Positions 29,058 through 38,275 of a DNA stretch of 64,000 nucleotides are shown in pieces. Position numbers and translations under genes: made by a program. The notes below the pieces were generated by a model, which did not search any database, was not told the DNA's origin, and saw only the letters and a list, made by a program, of their open reading frames with translations. Origin of the DNA: Ignavibacteria bacterium (GTDB lineage Bacteria; Bacteroidota; Ignavibacteria; Kapaibacteriales; UBA961); contig JADJXV010000010.1 in NCBI GenBank assembly GCA_016720145.1, positions 124,001 through 188,000 on the forward strand, in the 5' to 3' direction. Numbering within the stretch: the first letter of the stretch is position 1; every line of letters begins with the position of its first letter.

Positions 29058-30070
29058 ATGAAGAATAACAGACGTAATTTTATGAAACTTGCCGGTTTAG
29101 CCGGAACTGTTTCGATACTTCCTAGCATATCCTCAAATGCTCAAGTCATTCCTCCTGTTGAAACTGCTGCGGATGTGTATTAATCCCTTCGGAAACTGCA
29201 GGACCATTCCCATTAGATCTCTCAGAAAACACTTTTTATCTCCGCCAAGATGTACGAGAAACCCAACCCGGTGTTCAATTAAACATCAAGCTCAAAATTG
29301 TAGGTACAGACAATTGCCTGCCAATGCGAAATGCACGTGTTAATATTTGGCATTGCAGCAAAGATGGCTTGTACTCCGGTTATGGTGGGAATAATAATCC
29401 CGGTCAAGAAGGACTCACGTATTGTCGTGGCTATCAAATGACTGATGCAAACGGTGAGGTGAGCTTTATTACTGTGTTTCCGGGTTGGTATCCGGGCAGA
29501 GTCTGTCATATTCATTTTCAAGTACACGTCAGCACTTCTTACTCAGCAGTATCACAATTAGCATTTGACCATGCAACGACGAATGCACTCTATTTGGCGA
29601 ATCCTTCATTGTATCCCAAAGGTGCAGATCCACTGAGTCCTCAAACAGATAATATTTTCGCCGATGGCTATGTGTATCAAGTAGCTACTCTTACTCCAAA
29701 TGCGAGTGGTGCGTATGATTCGTATTTAGAAGTAGCTGTGCAGGGGAGTGGTACAGTTGGAATAGGCAATGAAGAAAAAGAAACTGCGAAGCAATTTATA
29801 GTAGAACAGAATTACCCTAATCCTTATATCACAAAGACATCCATTCCATTTACATTAATGAATCAATCTGATGTTACGATTGGAATATGGAGCTTTGACG
29901 GTAAAAATGTAGCAACTATACCACTTGGCGACCTATCAACAGGATCACATACCACAGAAATAAATGTGAAAGAATTAGGACTCGCTATCGGCAGCTATCT
30001 CTATCAAGTAGAAGTGACTAATTCGAACGGGATTTTTAAGAAGGTAATGATGATGTCATCGGGGAGGTAA
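29058..30070 (+). CDS. Tat-exported intradiol ring-cleavage dioxygenase-like protein with T9SS domain (one frameshift)
   Basis: The ATG at 29058 begins a twin-arginine signal, NNRRNFMKLAGLAGTV. That frame stops at 29183, but the +2 frame continues GCVLIPSETAGPFPLDLS, the normal start of secreted intradiol dioxygenases. A missing G at 29171-29172 explains the shift. Downstream are NARVNIWHCSKDGLYSGY, VFPGWYPGRVCHIHFQV (HxH iron ligands with a nearby Tyr), then a T9SS sorting domain (VEQNYPNPYITKTSIPF to the end). The protein is about 337 residues. The family opens catechol-like rings with Fe(III), but secreted members have poorly known substrates. Confidence 0.82.
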
Positions 30071-30085
30071 GTAACGCACGGAGGA

Positions 30086-30165
30086 CTGGATTGATATCCA
30101 GCCATACAATTTGGGTATTGACTGGACTGAAGTCCAGCCCTACAATTTGTTCGAGCCGATGGCTC
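30086..30165. repeat. Palindromic repeats, families A and B
   Basis: Two copies of family A (CTGGATTGATATCCAG at 30086-30101 and CTGGACTGAAGTCCAG at 30122-30137), each followed by a CC(A/C)TACAATTTG-like tail, precede one family B palindrome GAGCCGATGGCTC (30153-30165). The same A-B order recurs at 58612-58656. Confidence 0.85.
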
Positions 30166-30286
30166 TTATTGGTAATTAATTGATTTATGATGTTGGTGGT
30201 AAGGAATGTATAAATCAAAAAGTATCGATGTATGTAACCCGTTAATTTACAACAAAATAAATACCAAAAAATTCCTATAGGAATGA

Positions 30287-30750
30287 CAGAAATTGTAGCA
30301 ACGGAATTTATTCCGTTGAAGGAATCGCCCGCCCGAAAAAGAGTTCTGTTAGGAACGCCCCAAATGTAGCAACGGAATTTATTCCGTTGCAGGAATCGCC
30401 CGCCCGAAAAAGAGTTCCGTTAGGAACGACCCAAATTGTAACAACGGAATTGATTCCGTTGAAGGAATCGCCCGCCTGAAAAAGAGTTCCGTTAGGAACG
30501 CCCCAAATTGTAACAACGGAATTTATTCCGTTGCAGGAATCGCCCGCCCGAAAAAGAGTTCCGTTAGGAACGCCCCAAATGTAGCAACGGAATTTATTCC
30601 GTTGAAGGAATCGCCCGCCCGAAAAAGAGTTCCGTTAGGAACGACCCAAATTGTAACAACGGAATTTATTCCGTTGGAGGAATCGCACACCAAAACAAGA
30701 GTTCCGTTAGGAACGCCCCAAATTGTAGCAACGGAATTTATTCCGTTGAA
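30287..30750. repeat. Seven tandem ~72-bp palindrome-rich units
   Basis: The palindrome CAACGGAATTTATTCCGTTG recurs seven times, starting near 30299, 30369, 30441, 30514, 30585, 30657 and 30729, a period of 70-73 bp. Each unit also has AGGAATCGCCCGCC(C/T)GAAAAAG and a second palindrome GTTCCGTTAGGAAC. The whole unit is conserved, so this is a tandem REP-like array, not repeat plus unique spacers. One diverged unit is found at 58690-58812. Confidence 0.93.
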
Positions 30751-30769
30751 CGTACGACACAATCGGACT

Positions 30770-30863
30770 GAGAGTATCTCTTCTTCGTGATGCTCTCAGT
30801 GGTAAAGCCAGAAACACACATACCCAAAAACCGAGGGCATCGCTATGAAGCGATACTCTCGGG
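30770..30863. repeat. Palindromic repeats, family C (two copies)
   Basis: Copies lie at 30770-30797 (GAGAGTATC arm paired with GATGCTCTC) and 30832-30863 (GGCATCGCT / AGCGATACTCTC). Related copies are at 52069-52096 and 59363-59389. They flank the 3' end of the restriction-modification locus. Confidence 0.75.
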
Positions 30864-30871
30864 AGGAGAGG

Positions 30872-32224
30872 TCACTCCACCCCAACCACATCAATCTCCC
30901 GCATCAATCTCTCCGTCTCGACCAAGGCAACAATCATCTTTTGATAATGAAAGATATCGTCAAACTCTAATTTTCTGCCTTTACGATCTTTGAGCCACTT
31001 TTGAGCGGGCTGGTAGCCACCGATGTAAAACTCCCACGCCACCTGAGGAACGTTGTCGAAGTATTGTGAATCGTTGATAAAGACCTTGCCGTCCTGATAC
31101 TTGACTTTGCCGACGATGTTGTCGCCGTCTATCGGATATTCGGTGATGTAGTCCTCGACAAGCGAACTCTCCAATAAATGCAACTTCCGTATCTCGCCGC
31201 CAAGCTTCACAAGCTTCCAGAAGGTAGATTGGTCTTTGGGATAGGGAACACGCGGGAAGTCGATTTTTAAAAACTCCTTGTATTTCTCACGATACGCCGG
31301 AGAGTGCAGCACCGCATAGATATAGTCCAAAATATCAATCGGAAGCAAAAGAGAATGATTCTTCTTGGGAACAGAAGCACCGGGCTTGTCTTTGGTGAGA
31401 TTGAGCAATATATCTTTGCCACTTCTGTAAATATCGGTAGGATTCTGGTCATACTCCAAGCCCAAAGTAACAGCTATCTTCTGTACTATCTCTTTGTTGA
31501 GATTAGGAGTTCGTTCGGTGGTTTGATCGATGGATTGTTGGGTCTTCAGATCGGGATAGAGATAAAGAGGGAATACGTTTTCTGCTCCTTGCATTCCAGG
31601 ACTGGACCACCCCCTTCTATCAAACAAACAATTTGTAATAAAACAATAAGCAGACTTTTCATTATCAAACCCTCTTTTTGTTATTAGTCCTAAATTTTCT
31701 TTAGATATTAAGTGTTTCATGACTTCATTCCTAGGATATGCCATAAATCCTTTGGACTTACCTGTATAATAGGTTTTTCTAATATCAAATGGTCTATAGC
31801 TAATATCTATATATTTACCCTTATTTGAAATTATATCGTTTTGGGCGTAGTTATACTTCCAATCTCGACCATCAGGCTTTTTATCATATTTATTTCTTAA
31901 AAATTCAATATCTAAACTTCCAAAATCAGAAATAATTGTTTCAATATCTTTTATATCAAATTGAATTGTAATTCCATCTCTTTCAGTTGTTAAACCACTT
32001 GCAAATTCCTTAAATATTTTATTAACCGCGAACCCTTTTTCATACATTCCTGACTCGTCAAAATCTTTCTTCACCAAGAAGAAATTAGGCGCGTTTGGTG
32101 CAAGCTGATTCCACTGAATGCTTTGCAAGGAGTTATTGTTGAGAAAGTCGTATTTGTCTTCTCGTTTTCCATAAAGGTCAAAATGGAATACTTTGGCAGT
32201 TTTCGGGGTTTTATCAGTTTTCAT
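30872..32224 (-). CDS. Type IIG/ISP restriction-modification enzyme, C-terminal specificity half
   Basis: This 450-residue protein starts KTAKVFHFDLYGKREDKYDF, which is normally an internal sequence of N6-adenine Type ISP/IIG enzymes, directly after the methylase core. It then carries the target-recognition region (ISYRPFDIRKTYYTGKSKGF, then WKVKYQDGKVFINDSQYFDNV-like end) and finishes with the family C-terminus GYQPAQKWLKDRKGRKL and ETERLMREIDVV. Its ATG (32222-32224) overlaps the stop of the DUF1016 gene, so translation is probably coupled. With the 33362-35230 gene it would make one complete ~1075-residue enzyme. Confidence 0.85.
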   Translation of the reverse strand: MKTDKTPKTAKVFHFDLYGKREDKYDFLNNNSLQSIQWNQLAPNAPNFFLVKKDFDESGMYEKGFAVNKIFKEFASGLTTERDGITIQFDIKDIETIISDFGSLDIEFLRNKYDKKPDGRDWKYNYAQNDIISNKGKYIDISYRPFDIRKTYYTGKSKGFMAYPRNEVMKHLISKENLGLITKRGFDNEKSAYCFITNCLFDRRGWSSPGMQGAENVFPLYLYPDLKTQQSIDQTTERTPNLNKEIVQKIAVTLGLEYDQNPTDIYRSGKDILLNLTKDKPGASVPKKNHSLLLPIDILDYIYAVLHSPAYREKYKEFLKIDFPRVPYPKDQSTFWKLVKLGGEIRKLHLLESSLVEDYITEYPIDGDNIVGKVKYQDGKVFINDSQYFDNVPQVAWEFYIGGYQPAQKWLKDRKGRKLEFDDIFHYQKMIVALVETERLMREIDVVGVE

Positions 32225-33360
32225 TTTCTGTCCAATGTTTAAGTTCGGCTGTTAGTTCTTCCAAGGTTTTCAGATTTTCTTTTATATTTTCTGGTAATTC
32301 TTTATATCTATACTCACTTACACCAATTGGTTTGTTGATGTCTTTCAGCGCAAACTCTACTTCAAAATTGTCCTTGTTTTTGCAAAGCAGAATGCCAATG
32401 GTCGGGTGGTCGGATTCGTCTCTTACCAATTCATTGATTGCCGAAATATAGAAATTAAGTTTACCAATATATTCTGGTTCAAATTCCTTTACTTTTAACT
32501 CAATTACGATATAACATTTCAATTTTGTATGGTAGAAAGCAGGTCGGTGCGATACTCTTTGTTGCCCACTTTAAGTAAGAATTGCTTTCCCATATATGCA
32601 AAGCCCGCTCCTAATTCAAGGAGGAATTGCGAAATATGTTGAATTAACTTTCTCTCCAAATCTTTTTCTTTTACTTGCTCTGAAAGCGTAATAAACTCGA
32701 AGTTATATGGGTCTTTCAGAAGTGCACTTGCCAAATCACCTTGAACTGCCGGCAAAGAATTTCTGAAATTGGTGATAGCTTTCCCCTGACGATTAAATAA
32801 GTTGGTTTCAATTTGATATTCAAGAACAGATCGGCTCCAATTATTTTCAATCGTTTTGCCGATATAAAAAACAGCTTCATTCACATCTTTTATCTTTCGT
32901 AAAATAGCAGTGTGATGTCCCCAGGGAATTGCAGTAATTACCTCAAGAAGATCCTTTCTTTGTAAATGCGACACAAACTGTGCAATTTTTACATATTCAT
33001 TGTTGATTGGTAATAGATCAAGCGACTCTGTTGGTGAGTGTTCCAATTGTTGCACAAGTTGTGCAACAATTGGAACAAGCTTATTATAAAAAGATACACT
33101 CGTTGCATAAACCTAATGTTATCAGTTGAAAACCCGCTCATCTCAGGAAATTCTGTCTTTAAATCCTTGCTTAATTGATTGATAAGCCCGCTCCCCCAAG
33201 TGGCTGTTTCTTGTTTTTCTACAATTTGCCCACCTATATCCCAATACATCAATATCATATGACAGTTCACAGATAAAGCAGCTTTAATTTGGCTCTGCTT
33301 AATTTTGGATTTTAATTCTTTTAGCCAGTTTTTGTATTCATCGTCAGGAATAACTGTCAT
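32214..33360 (-). CDS. DUF1016/YhcG-type PD-(D/E)xK nuclease inserted in the RM gene (two frameshifts)
   Basis: The first segment reads MTVIPDDEYKNWLKELKSKI to DNIRFMQRVYLF. The middle segment includes QLEHSPTESLDLLPINN and ITAIPWGHHTAILRK. The last segment is IELKVKEFEPEYIGKLNFYI to KPIGVSEYRYKELPENI. A missing T in a homopolymer (minus strand) at about 33088-33092 and another at 32535-32537 join them into about 382 residues, the usual DUF1016 length. The nuclease motif is RTDLLFYHTKLKCYIVIELK after repair. The ATG lies 1 bp after the stop of the methylase half, and the stop overlaps the next start. DUF1016 genes are often found in restriction loci. Confidence 0.85.
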
Positions 33361-33361
33361 A

Positions 33362-35230
33362 TTATTTTTTCCTTTTAACAAAAATATTAATCGAAACGCC
33401 TTGCATGATGTCGAAAACATTTTGATCAGTACTACCGTCGGGGGCTGTTTCTTTTTTCTTGGCGTTGCCGTGCAAGTCTAGAATATACATTTTATCAAAG
33501 GTTTTCATCAATTCCTCACGCATCCTACGGTGTATGATACCGTCAATAAAGCTGTTGTTGGAAATGTATGCCAAAATTCCTTCACCTGTTTTATCTATAA
33601 AATGCTGCCCAAACCGAATAAACTTAATATAATCATCTGAAAGGGGTTGTATGTTTCGCTCATTCAAGTCTTTCTTATAATCTGCCGTTAAGCTCTCTAT
33701 CCATTCACTCTTGTTATTACTACTTACAGAATACGGCGGATTTCCAATCACACACATCACAGGCGTATCGCGTTTGATATGATTGGCTTCATTGGCTTCG
33801 GTGCTGAGCCAGCTTGAAAAAAGACTGTCGGTGCCTTCGTGGTGTTCTTCCAAGCTATTAGTGAGATACACGCGGAATCGTTGGTTCGTTGTGGGCTTGT
33901 ATCCCGTTTCGCTGAGCAGCAAATCAAGCTGTAAGTGTGCCATTGCATAGCTTGCCATGAGGAGTTCGAAGCCGTTCAAACGTGGAAGCAAATGCTGCTC
34001 GACATAATTACTCCATATACCTTGCTGACCTTTGAACTTTTTATGAACATGCTTCACCACTTCAGCAAGAAATGTACCGGTGCCGGTCGCAGGGTCAAGT
34101 ATTTGTACTTTATGCACTTCCTGTTCTATTTTCTTTCCTTGCACTTCTACTTTAATCTTCGTTTTACTGCTGTCAGCAAGTCCTTGCGGAAGATTAAACT
34201 CTGTTTTGAGAATTTCATCGACAGCGCGAACGATGAAGTTTACAACCGGTGCGGGGGTGTACCATACGCCGCGAGCTTTCCGTAATTTGGGATCATACTC
34301 ACTGAGGAATGTTTCGTAGAAATGGATGATAGGGTCTTCCATTTTCGTGGTTTTGCCGTAATTCTTGAGGATTTCTTCAACATTACAAGCGAGGAAGATT
34401 TCGACCAAACTATCGACAATCCATTTAATACGGTCATCAATATCAGGACCTGCAATATAGCTGAAGAGCTTACGGAGAAAGGGATTAGACTTAGGAATGA
34501 GTTCTGCAGCTTCCTGTCTGCTGAAGGTCGGCAGGGTAGGATCATGCAAGCGTGCGGCGAACATACCGTAAGCGATAGTCTGTGCATACACATCGGCGAA
34601 TCCTTTGGGCGAGATATCATGGATGAGGATTTGCTTGAAGGCGTTCATTTGATCTTTGAGGGTGGAGTTCTCATCGGTTTCTTCATCTGAGAGCAAGGCG
34701 CGTTCGATTACATCTGCCATCAGCCGGGCTTTGCCTGCCATCATCATGGCTAATTTCTGACTGCTTTTGATGGATTGGCTAACATGCAAACAGAAATCTT
34801 GAAGAAGATTGGTGAAGGTCACCCAGTTTTCGGGAAGAGGCTTGATTCCTTTATCGGTGAGTTCTGCGATTGAAATTTTAGTAATAAACTGTCCATCGCG
34901 ATAGAAATGAAAGGATAGGTAATCGGTAAAGATGAGATTATTGAGGGAATCTTTATAGCGGTCGAATTGTTCTTTATTACCGGTCTTTTTAACGCCGTCG
35001 AGGTCTTTATCACCGATATCTTTTGCTTCAATAAATCCAATAGGAATATCTTTTTTGGTGAGAATATAATCGGGAGCACCGCATTGCTGGCGTTTGGGTT
35101 CGTTGGTGGCGCGGATAGTCGGCACAAGACTTTCGATGAGCATTTGCAGGTCACCGCGGAAGGTATGTTCGGTAGCATTACCGAGCTTATAGCGTTGATT
35201 AATACTGTCAATATATTGGTTTATGGTCAT
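33362..35230 (-). CDS. Type IIG/ISP restriction-modification enzyme, nuclease-methylase half
   Basis: This protein of about 622 residues has, counted from the upstream TTG at 35239, a PD-(D/E)xK nuclease at the N-terminus (APDYILTKKDIPIGFIEAK, residues 55-73). A helical linker is followed by ARGVWYTPAPVVNFIV and the N6-adenine methylase core: motif I LDPATGTGTFLAE (381-393) and motif IV GNPPYSVSS (499-507). It stops right after MQGVSINIFVKRKK, the point where intact homologues run on into the FHFDLYGKRE specificity part. The ATG at 35230 is preferred. It should cut and modify DNA only together with the separately encoded C-terminal half. Confidence 0.88.
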   Translation of the reverse strand: MTINQYIDSINQRYKLGNATEHTFRGDLQMLIESLVPTIRATNEPKRQQCGAPDYILTKKDIPIGFIEAKDIGDKDLDGVKKTGNKEQFDRYKDSLNNLIFTDYLSFHFYRDGQFITKISIAELTDKGIKPLPENWVTFTNLLQDFCLHVSQSIKSSQKLAMMMAGKARLMADVIERALLSDEETDENSTLKDQMNAFKQILIHDISPKGFADVYAQTIAYGMFAARLHDPTLPTFSRQEAAELIPKSNPFLRKLFSYIAGPDIDDRIKWIVDSLVEIFLACNVEEILKNYGKTTKMEDPIIHFYETFLSEYDPKLRKARGVWYTPAPVVNFIVRAVDEILKTEFNLPQGLADSSKTKIKVEVQGKKIEQEVHKVQILDPATGTGTFLAEVVKHVHKKFKGQQGIWSNYVEQHLLPRLNGFELLMASYAMAHLQLDLLLSETGYKPTTNQRFRVYLTNSLEEHHEGTDSLFSSWLSTEANEANHIKRDTPVMCVIGNPPYSVSSNNKSEWIESLTADYKKDLNERNIQPLSDDYIKFIRFGQHFIDKTGEGILAYISNNSFIDGIIHRRMREELMKTFDKMYILDLHGNAKKKETAPDGSTDQNVFDIMQGVSINIFVKRKK

Positions 35231-35239
35231 GGTTGTCAA

Positions 35240-35687
35240 GGGGTCAGAAGTCGAAATTTCGGAATAAGGAGTTGCATTGACAAAGATAAGGAAAAATATC
35301 TGACTTTATGAGTATTCCAGGCACTCATAACTACCTGACTGTGAAACCGTAGCTTGAAGGAAGATTCCAAATAACCCAACACATGGATGGTTTGATGAAT
35401 GCGTAAAAATTACAAACGAATGTAGGGGCAGAAAATCTTCTGCCCCCGTCATGCTGGTTTAGGTTGATGGATTTAAAATACACCTCGACGTGGGTCAGAA
35501 GATATTCTGCCCCTACATAAATATTACACCAACCAGCCTCTTGACAGAGAGTTGTCACCTATAAGCCTTACTTTTGAAAGAAATTAATGTAATCTTTACT
35601 GCCGGTGACAGAATCGAGCAGAGTTAGGAAGAGTGGATCCAGCATCTGACAATACTAACCTTATCAAATAACTACTACCTACAAACC
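35240..35687. other. Intergenic region with palindromic repeat pair
   Basis: No gene is seen in about 450 bp. It contains the shared promoter area of the divergent RM operon and the DUF6508-like gene, plus the paired palindrome described separately at 35423-35516. Confidence 0.6.
35423..35516. repeat. BIME-like paired palindromes (GTAGGGGCAGAA family)
   Basis: The first palindrome, GGGGCAGAA/TTCTGCCCC, is at 35425-35446. An imperfect second copy (GGGTCAGAA with TTCTGCCCC) is at 35492-35513. The outer arms GTAGGGGCAGAA and TTCTGCCCCTAC make the whole 94-bp block one larger inverted repeat. Confidence 0.85.
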
Positions 35688-36119
35688 ATGATGAAAGAAG
35701 CAGAATTTCAAGAGTACCTTGGTACGATTCGAAAAGAAGACTGGCAACCGTTATTTGCCTTGTTAGATGATATTGATCGGGAGATAAATTTTGGAAATCT
35801 TCATGGAATGAAGGAGGGGACTGGAGGTCAGCTTTATGCTCCGTATTGGGAGTCATCGGAAGTAGTGAGTAGATTTATCAAACTAGTCTATGAGATGCAT
35901 ATCGTTTTTAGTTTTAACTGGATGGAGTGGGAACAAGGAAATGAAATACTCCGAAACAACGCCCAGAATTACGACTCACTTGACAGTCTTACCCTCTGCA
36001 AACTTATTACTACAATAGTACGGGCAGATAGGTTTAATGATGGGTATCTGATTCGGTGTTTTGAGGAGGGTATTGTTCAGAAAATACTTGTATCTTTGAA
36101 GCGAAATGTGGAGAATTGA
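35688..36119 (+). CDS. DUF6508-like hypothetical protein
   Basis: This 143-residue soluble protein includes EDWQPLFALLDDIDREINFG, FIKLVYEMHIVFSFNWMEWEQGNEIL and LCKLITTIVRADRFNDGYLIRCFEEG, the layout of DUF6508 proteins, whose function is unknown. It stands alone between the RM locus and the integrated element. Confidence 0.7.
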   Translation: MMKEAEFQEYLGTIRKEDWQPLFALLDDIDREINFGNLHGMKEGTGGQLYAPYWESSEVVSRFIKLVYEMHIVFSFNWMEWEQGNEILRNNAQNYDSLDSLTLCKLITTIVRADRFNDGYLIRCFEEGIVQKILVSLKRNVEN

Positions 36120-36182
36120 CATCAAGAAAAAGGTCAATCTACATTTATATTGCTGTTGGTGAGCATATAATTATTTCCGTCC

Positions 36183-36203
36183 CGTCAGGTGTTGCACCTG
36201 ACG
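36183..36203. repeat. Short perfect palindrome
   Basis: CGTCAGGTG-TTG-CACCTGACG is a perfect 9-bp stem with a 3-nt loop. It is REP-like, is not followed by a T-run, and lies in the 340-bp gap between the DUF6508-like gene and the tRNA fragment. Confidence 0.7.
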
Positions 36204-36416
36204 TCAATTACTTACCGAATAAACACTTGCTGAGATAGCAACGAGCAGGTTGTTCCATAGATAAGTAGTAAAGTGATTTTGTAACAACAGCCAGGACGAG
36301 AACATCACGAGAATTTTTATAGTCAATTATTTACGACCAGTTGGAAACACCGAAGCAGAAAGCAATGGTTGAGTTTGGAAGAGGTTGGATGTAAAGAGAA
36401 ATATTAATATTAAAAA

Positions 36417-36449
36417 AACCCTTTGCAAGTATTTATCTTGCAAAGGGTT
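36417..36449 (-). terminator. Strong terminator behind the tRNA-Thr fragment
   Basis: A perfect 13-bp stem (AACCCTTTGCAAG / CTTGCAAAGGGTT) with a 7-nt loop is followed on the minus strand by a run of T. It lies directly after the tRNA-Thr 3' fragment and was probably the terminator of the original tRNA gene. Confidence 0.9.
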
Positions 36450-36457
36450 TATCCAAG

Positions 36458-36499
36458 AGCCAATTGCCGGATTCGAACCGGCGACCTGCTCATTACGAA
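36458..36499 (-). other. tRNA-Thr 3' fragment = candidate attachment site
   Basis: On the minus strand the sequence reads from the anticodon loop (TTCGTAA, anticodon CGT) through TGAGC, the variable loop AGGTC, the T-arm GCCGG-TTCGAAT-CCGGC and the acceptor strand AATTGGC with discriminator T. The matching 5' half is absent. Only the 3' half remains, as expected at the distal end of an element that integrated in the anticodon loop. The integrase gene lies 118 bp away. Confidence 0.85.
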
Positions 36500-36616
36500 T
36501 TATCTTGTCTGGTGTTTTGCAAGTTATTGCAAACAATGTAATTGCTGCAATATTAATAACTTGTGCGATTTAAGTAAACTACGATTTTACCCGATTTTAT
36601 CCGTTTTTATACTATA

Positions 36617-37696
36617 CTATGGGTGCAGTTTGGGTGCAGTTTTCGACTGCACAATAGATTGTTCTACGATAGCTTCAAGACGTTGTGCGTTTTTTGCTTT
36701 ATAGTGCTCAATCGTAGTTTTTATGTCGCGATGTCTCATTAAATCCTTAACATCTGCCAATGATATGTTACTATCAATCAGGTTCGTTGCAAATGTTCTT
36801 CTTATTGCATGAAAACCACGCTCTTGTTTATCAATTCCGAGTAGGAGCATTGCTTTGTCTAAGTTTCGAATCAAACGAGAATAAGTACTGGCAGCCCACC
36901 GAAACACTTTATCATTCTTGCTTAATGTCCTAACTTGACTTAAAATATTTTCAACAGCAGAAGATATAGGAATGTAGTCATCCTCACCAGAGTTGATTTT
37001 ATTTGCAAAACGGATTCTACGAGTTTTTAAATTTATTTGAGACCACTTGAGATTCAGTGTTTCTGAAATACGACCTCCTGTATGCCACAAAAACATCAGT
37101 AGCAAAGAGAACTCTTTGTCCTTTTCCAAAAAGTACTCTACAAGTTTTTCGAACTCTTCGGTTTCAAATACAATCACTTGTTTTGGTATCTCCCCACGTT
37201 TGGAAGATTTTCGTTCACTACGTATTTTTTCGGGGTAACGCTCAATCCAGCTCTTCTGCAAACAATAGTTAGCAAATACACTGTAATGCTGTAAGTAGAT
37301 TGTAATTGTCGAGAGCCGTACTTTTGTCTTGTAGGTTTTGGTGAATTGCACAACATCTGCATTAATCCGATCATCTGTTATGTAATAATCATTTGGGCTA
37401 ATACTTTTGAATGCAAGTTCAGTAAGGCGCTTAGTTGAGATTGATAACTCTTTGCAATGATCTTCTAAGTAGATTTTAAATGCCTCATGAATTTTCTTTG
37501 TCCTTATAACCGGACTCTGGTTGTAGTTGATATAGTCAAAATGAATCTGCCGGAGCATCTCATCTGCTATTTTACGACCGCTTGGTGTATCATCTAAGCC
37601 GGTGGATATTTGTTTGCCTCTATACTTAATTTTAAGAAGCTTTGACCCATTGCGAACGAAAACTGAGCCGAGGACTATCTGCTTACGTTGGGCCAT
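36617..37696 (-). CDS. int: Tyrosine recombinase / site-specific integrase
   Basis: This 359-residue phage-type integrase has an N-terminal Arm-binding-like beta region (residues 1-40: IKYRGKQISTGLDDTPSGRK), a SAM-like core-binding domain (about 65-160) and a catalytic domain. The catalytic set is complete: Arg209 (HTGGRISE), His296 and Arg299 (FHAIRRTF), His322 (LMRHRDIKTT) and Tyr332 (EHYKAK). It should insert and excise the element at the tRNA-Thr site 118 bp downstream. It is transcribed toward the attachment site, as usual. Confidence 0.95.
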   Translation of the reverse strand: MAQRKQIVLGSVFVRNGSKLLKIKYRGKQISTGLDDTPSGRKIADEMLRQIHFDYINYNQSPVIRTKKIHEAFKIYLEDHCKELSISTKRLTELAFKSISPNDYYITDDRINADVVQFTKTYKTKVRLSTITIYLQHYSVFANYCLQKSWIERYPEKIRSERKSSKRGEIPKQVIVFETEEFEKLVEYFLEKDKEFSLLLMFLWHTGGRISETLNLKWSQINLKTRRIRFANKINSGEDDYIPISSAVENILSQVRTLSKNDKVFRWAASTYSRLIRNLDKAMLLLGIDKQERGFHAIRRTFATNLIDSNISLADVKDLMRHRDIKTTIEHYKAKNAQRLEAIVEQSIVQSKTAPKLHP

Positions 37697-37800
37697 AACT
37701 ATATTGAATTGGTTTATAAACTTAAAAAATTATTGATAAGGATATATATTCATATCAAGCTATCGGACAAACCCGTTTACTGTGGTATATCCTGTAAGTC

Positions 37801-38196
37801 CTAACTCACCACAGCTTGTCCTGCTTTTTCCAACTTCACTTCCTTCAACTCATTCTTAAGCGTCCTGATTTCTTCTTTGAGTTTTTCATCCTCTTTCTCT
37901 AACGTAATAACACGGTTCATAAATTCCAATAACAACAAATTGTCAATTGTCTTATCTTCAACTACTTTTGTTGCTTGAGGTAGTGGTGCTTCTCTACCAG
38001 TAATCAACCAATCTACATCACACCCTAATTCACGCAGTCTATTAAGAAATTTATTACCAATACCAGAAACTCCTGAAGTATATATGTTAAGAGACTGCAA
38101 ACTCATACCTGCATCCTTACAAAACGCTGTTTTGGTTTTGTAATTTTCAAGTATCCATTTCTCAAGACGGTTAGCAATTTCTGTTTTATTGTCCAT
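37801..38196 (-). CDS. Phage-type HTH repressor
   Basis: The 131-residue protein has an N-terminal XRE/CI-like helix-turn-helix (IANRLEKWILENYKTKTAFC, then AGMSLQSLNIYTSGVSGIG; about residues 7-50) and a sequence CDVDWLITGREAPLP typical of phage and satellite repressors. It ends in a coiled coil (ITLEKEDEKLKEEIRTLKNE, about 92-125) for oligomerisation. There is no peptidase domain, so it is unlikely to be cleaved by RecA. It is divergent from the 38349 gene and probably controls both directions. Confidence 0.85.
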   Translation of the reverse strand: MDNKTEIANRLEKWILENYKTKTAFCKDAGMSLQSLNIYTSGVSGIGNKFLNRLRELGCDVDWLITGREAPLPQATKVVEDKTIDNLLLLEFMNRVITLEKEDEKLKEEIRTLKNELKEVKLEKAGQAVVS

Positions 38197-38275
38197 AAAT
38201 AATGTAAGAAATATATTCTTTGAAATAATAAAATAATTCTTGTATTATATAAAGATTAATTATATTTTTGCGACG

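Noticed and set aside
30287..30750. Possible CRISPR array (regular ~72-bp spacing)
   Set aside because: The supposed spacers are as conserved as the repeats, units are palindromic along their length, and no cas gene is present. It is a tandem REP-like array.
30523..30790. ORFs on both strands over the palindrome array
   Set aside because: They translate the repeat units on either strand and have no other coding signs.
36385..36704. Two plus-strand ORFs over the tRNA fragment and integrase end
   Set aside because: They run through a terminator hairpin and a tRNA 3' half and overlap the integrase antisense.
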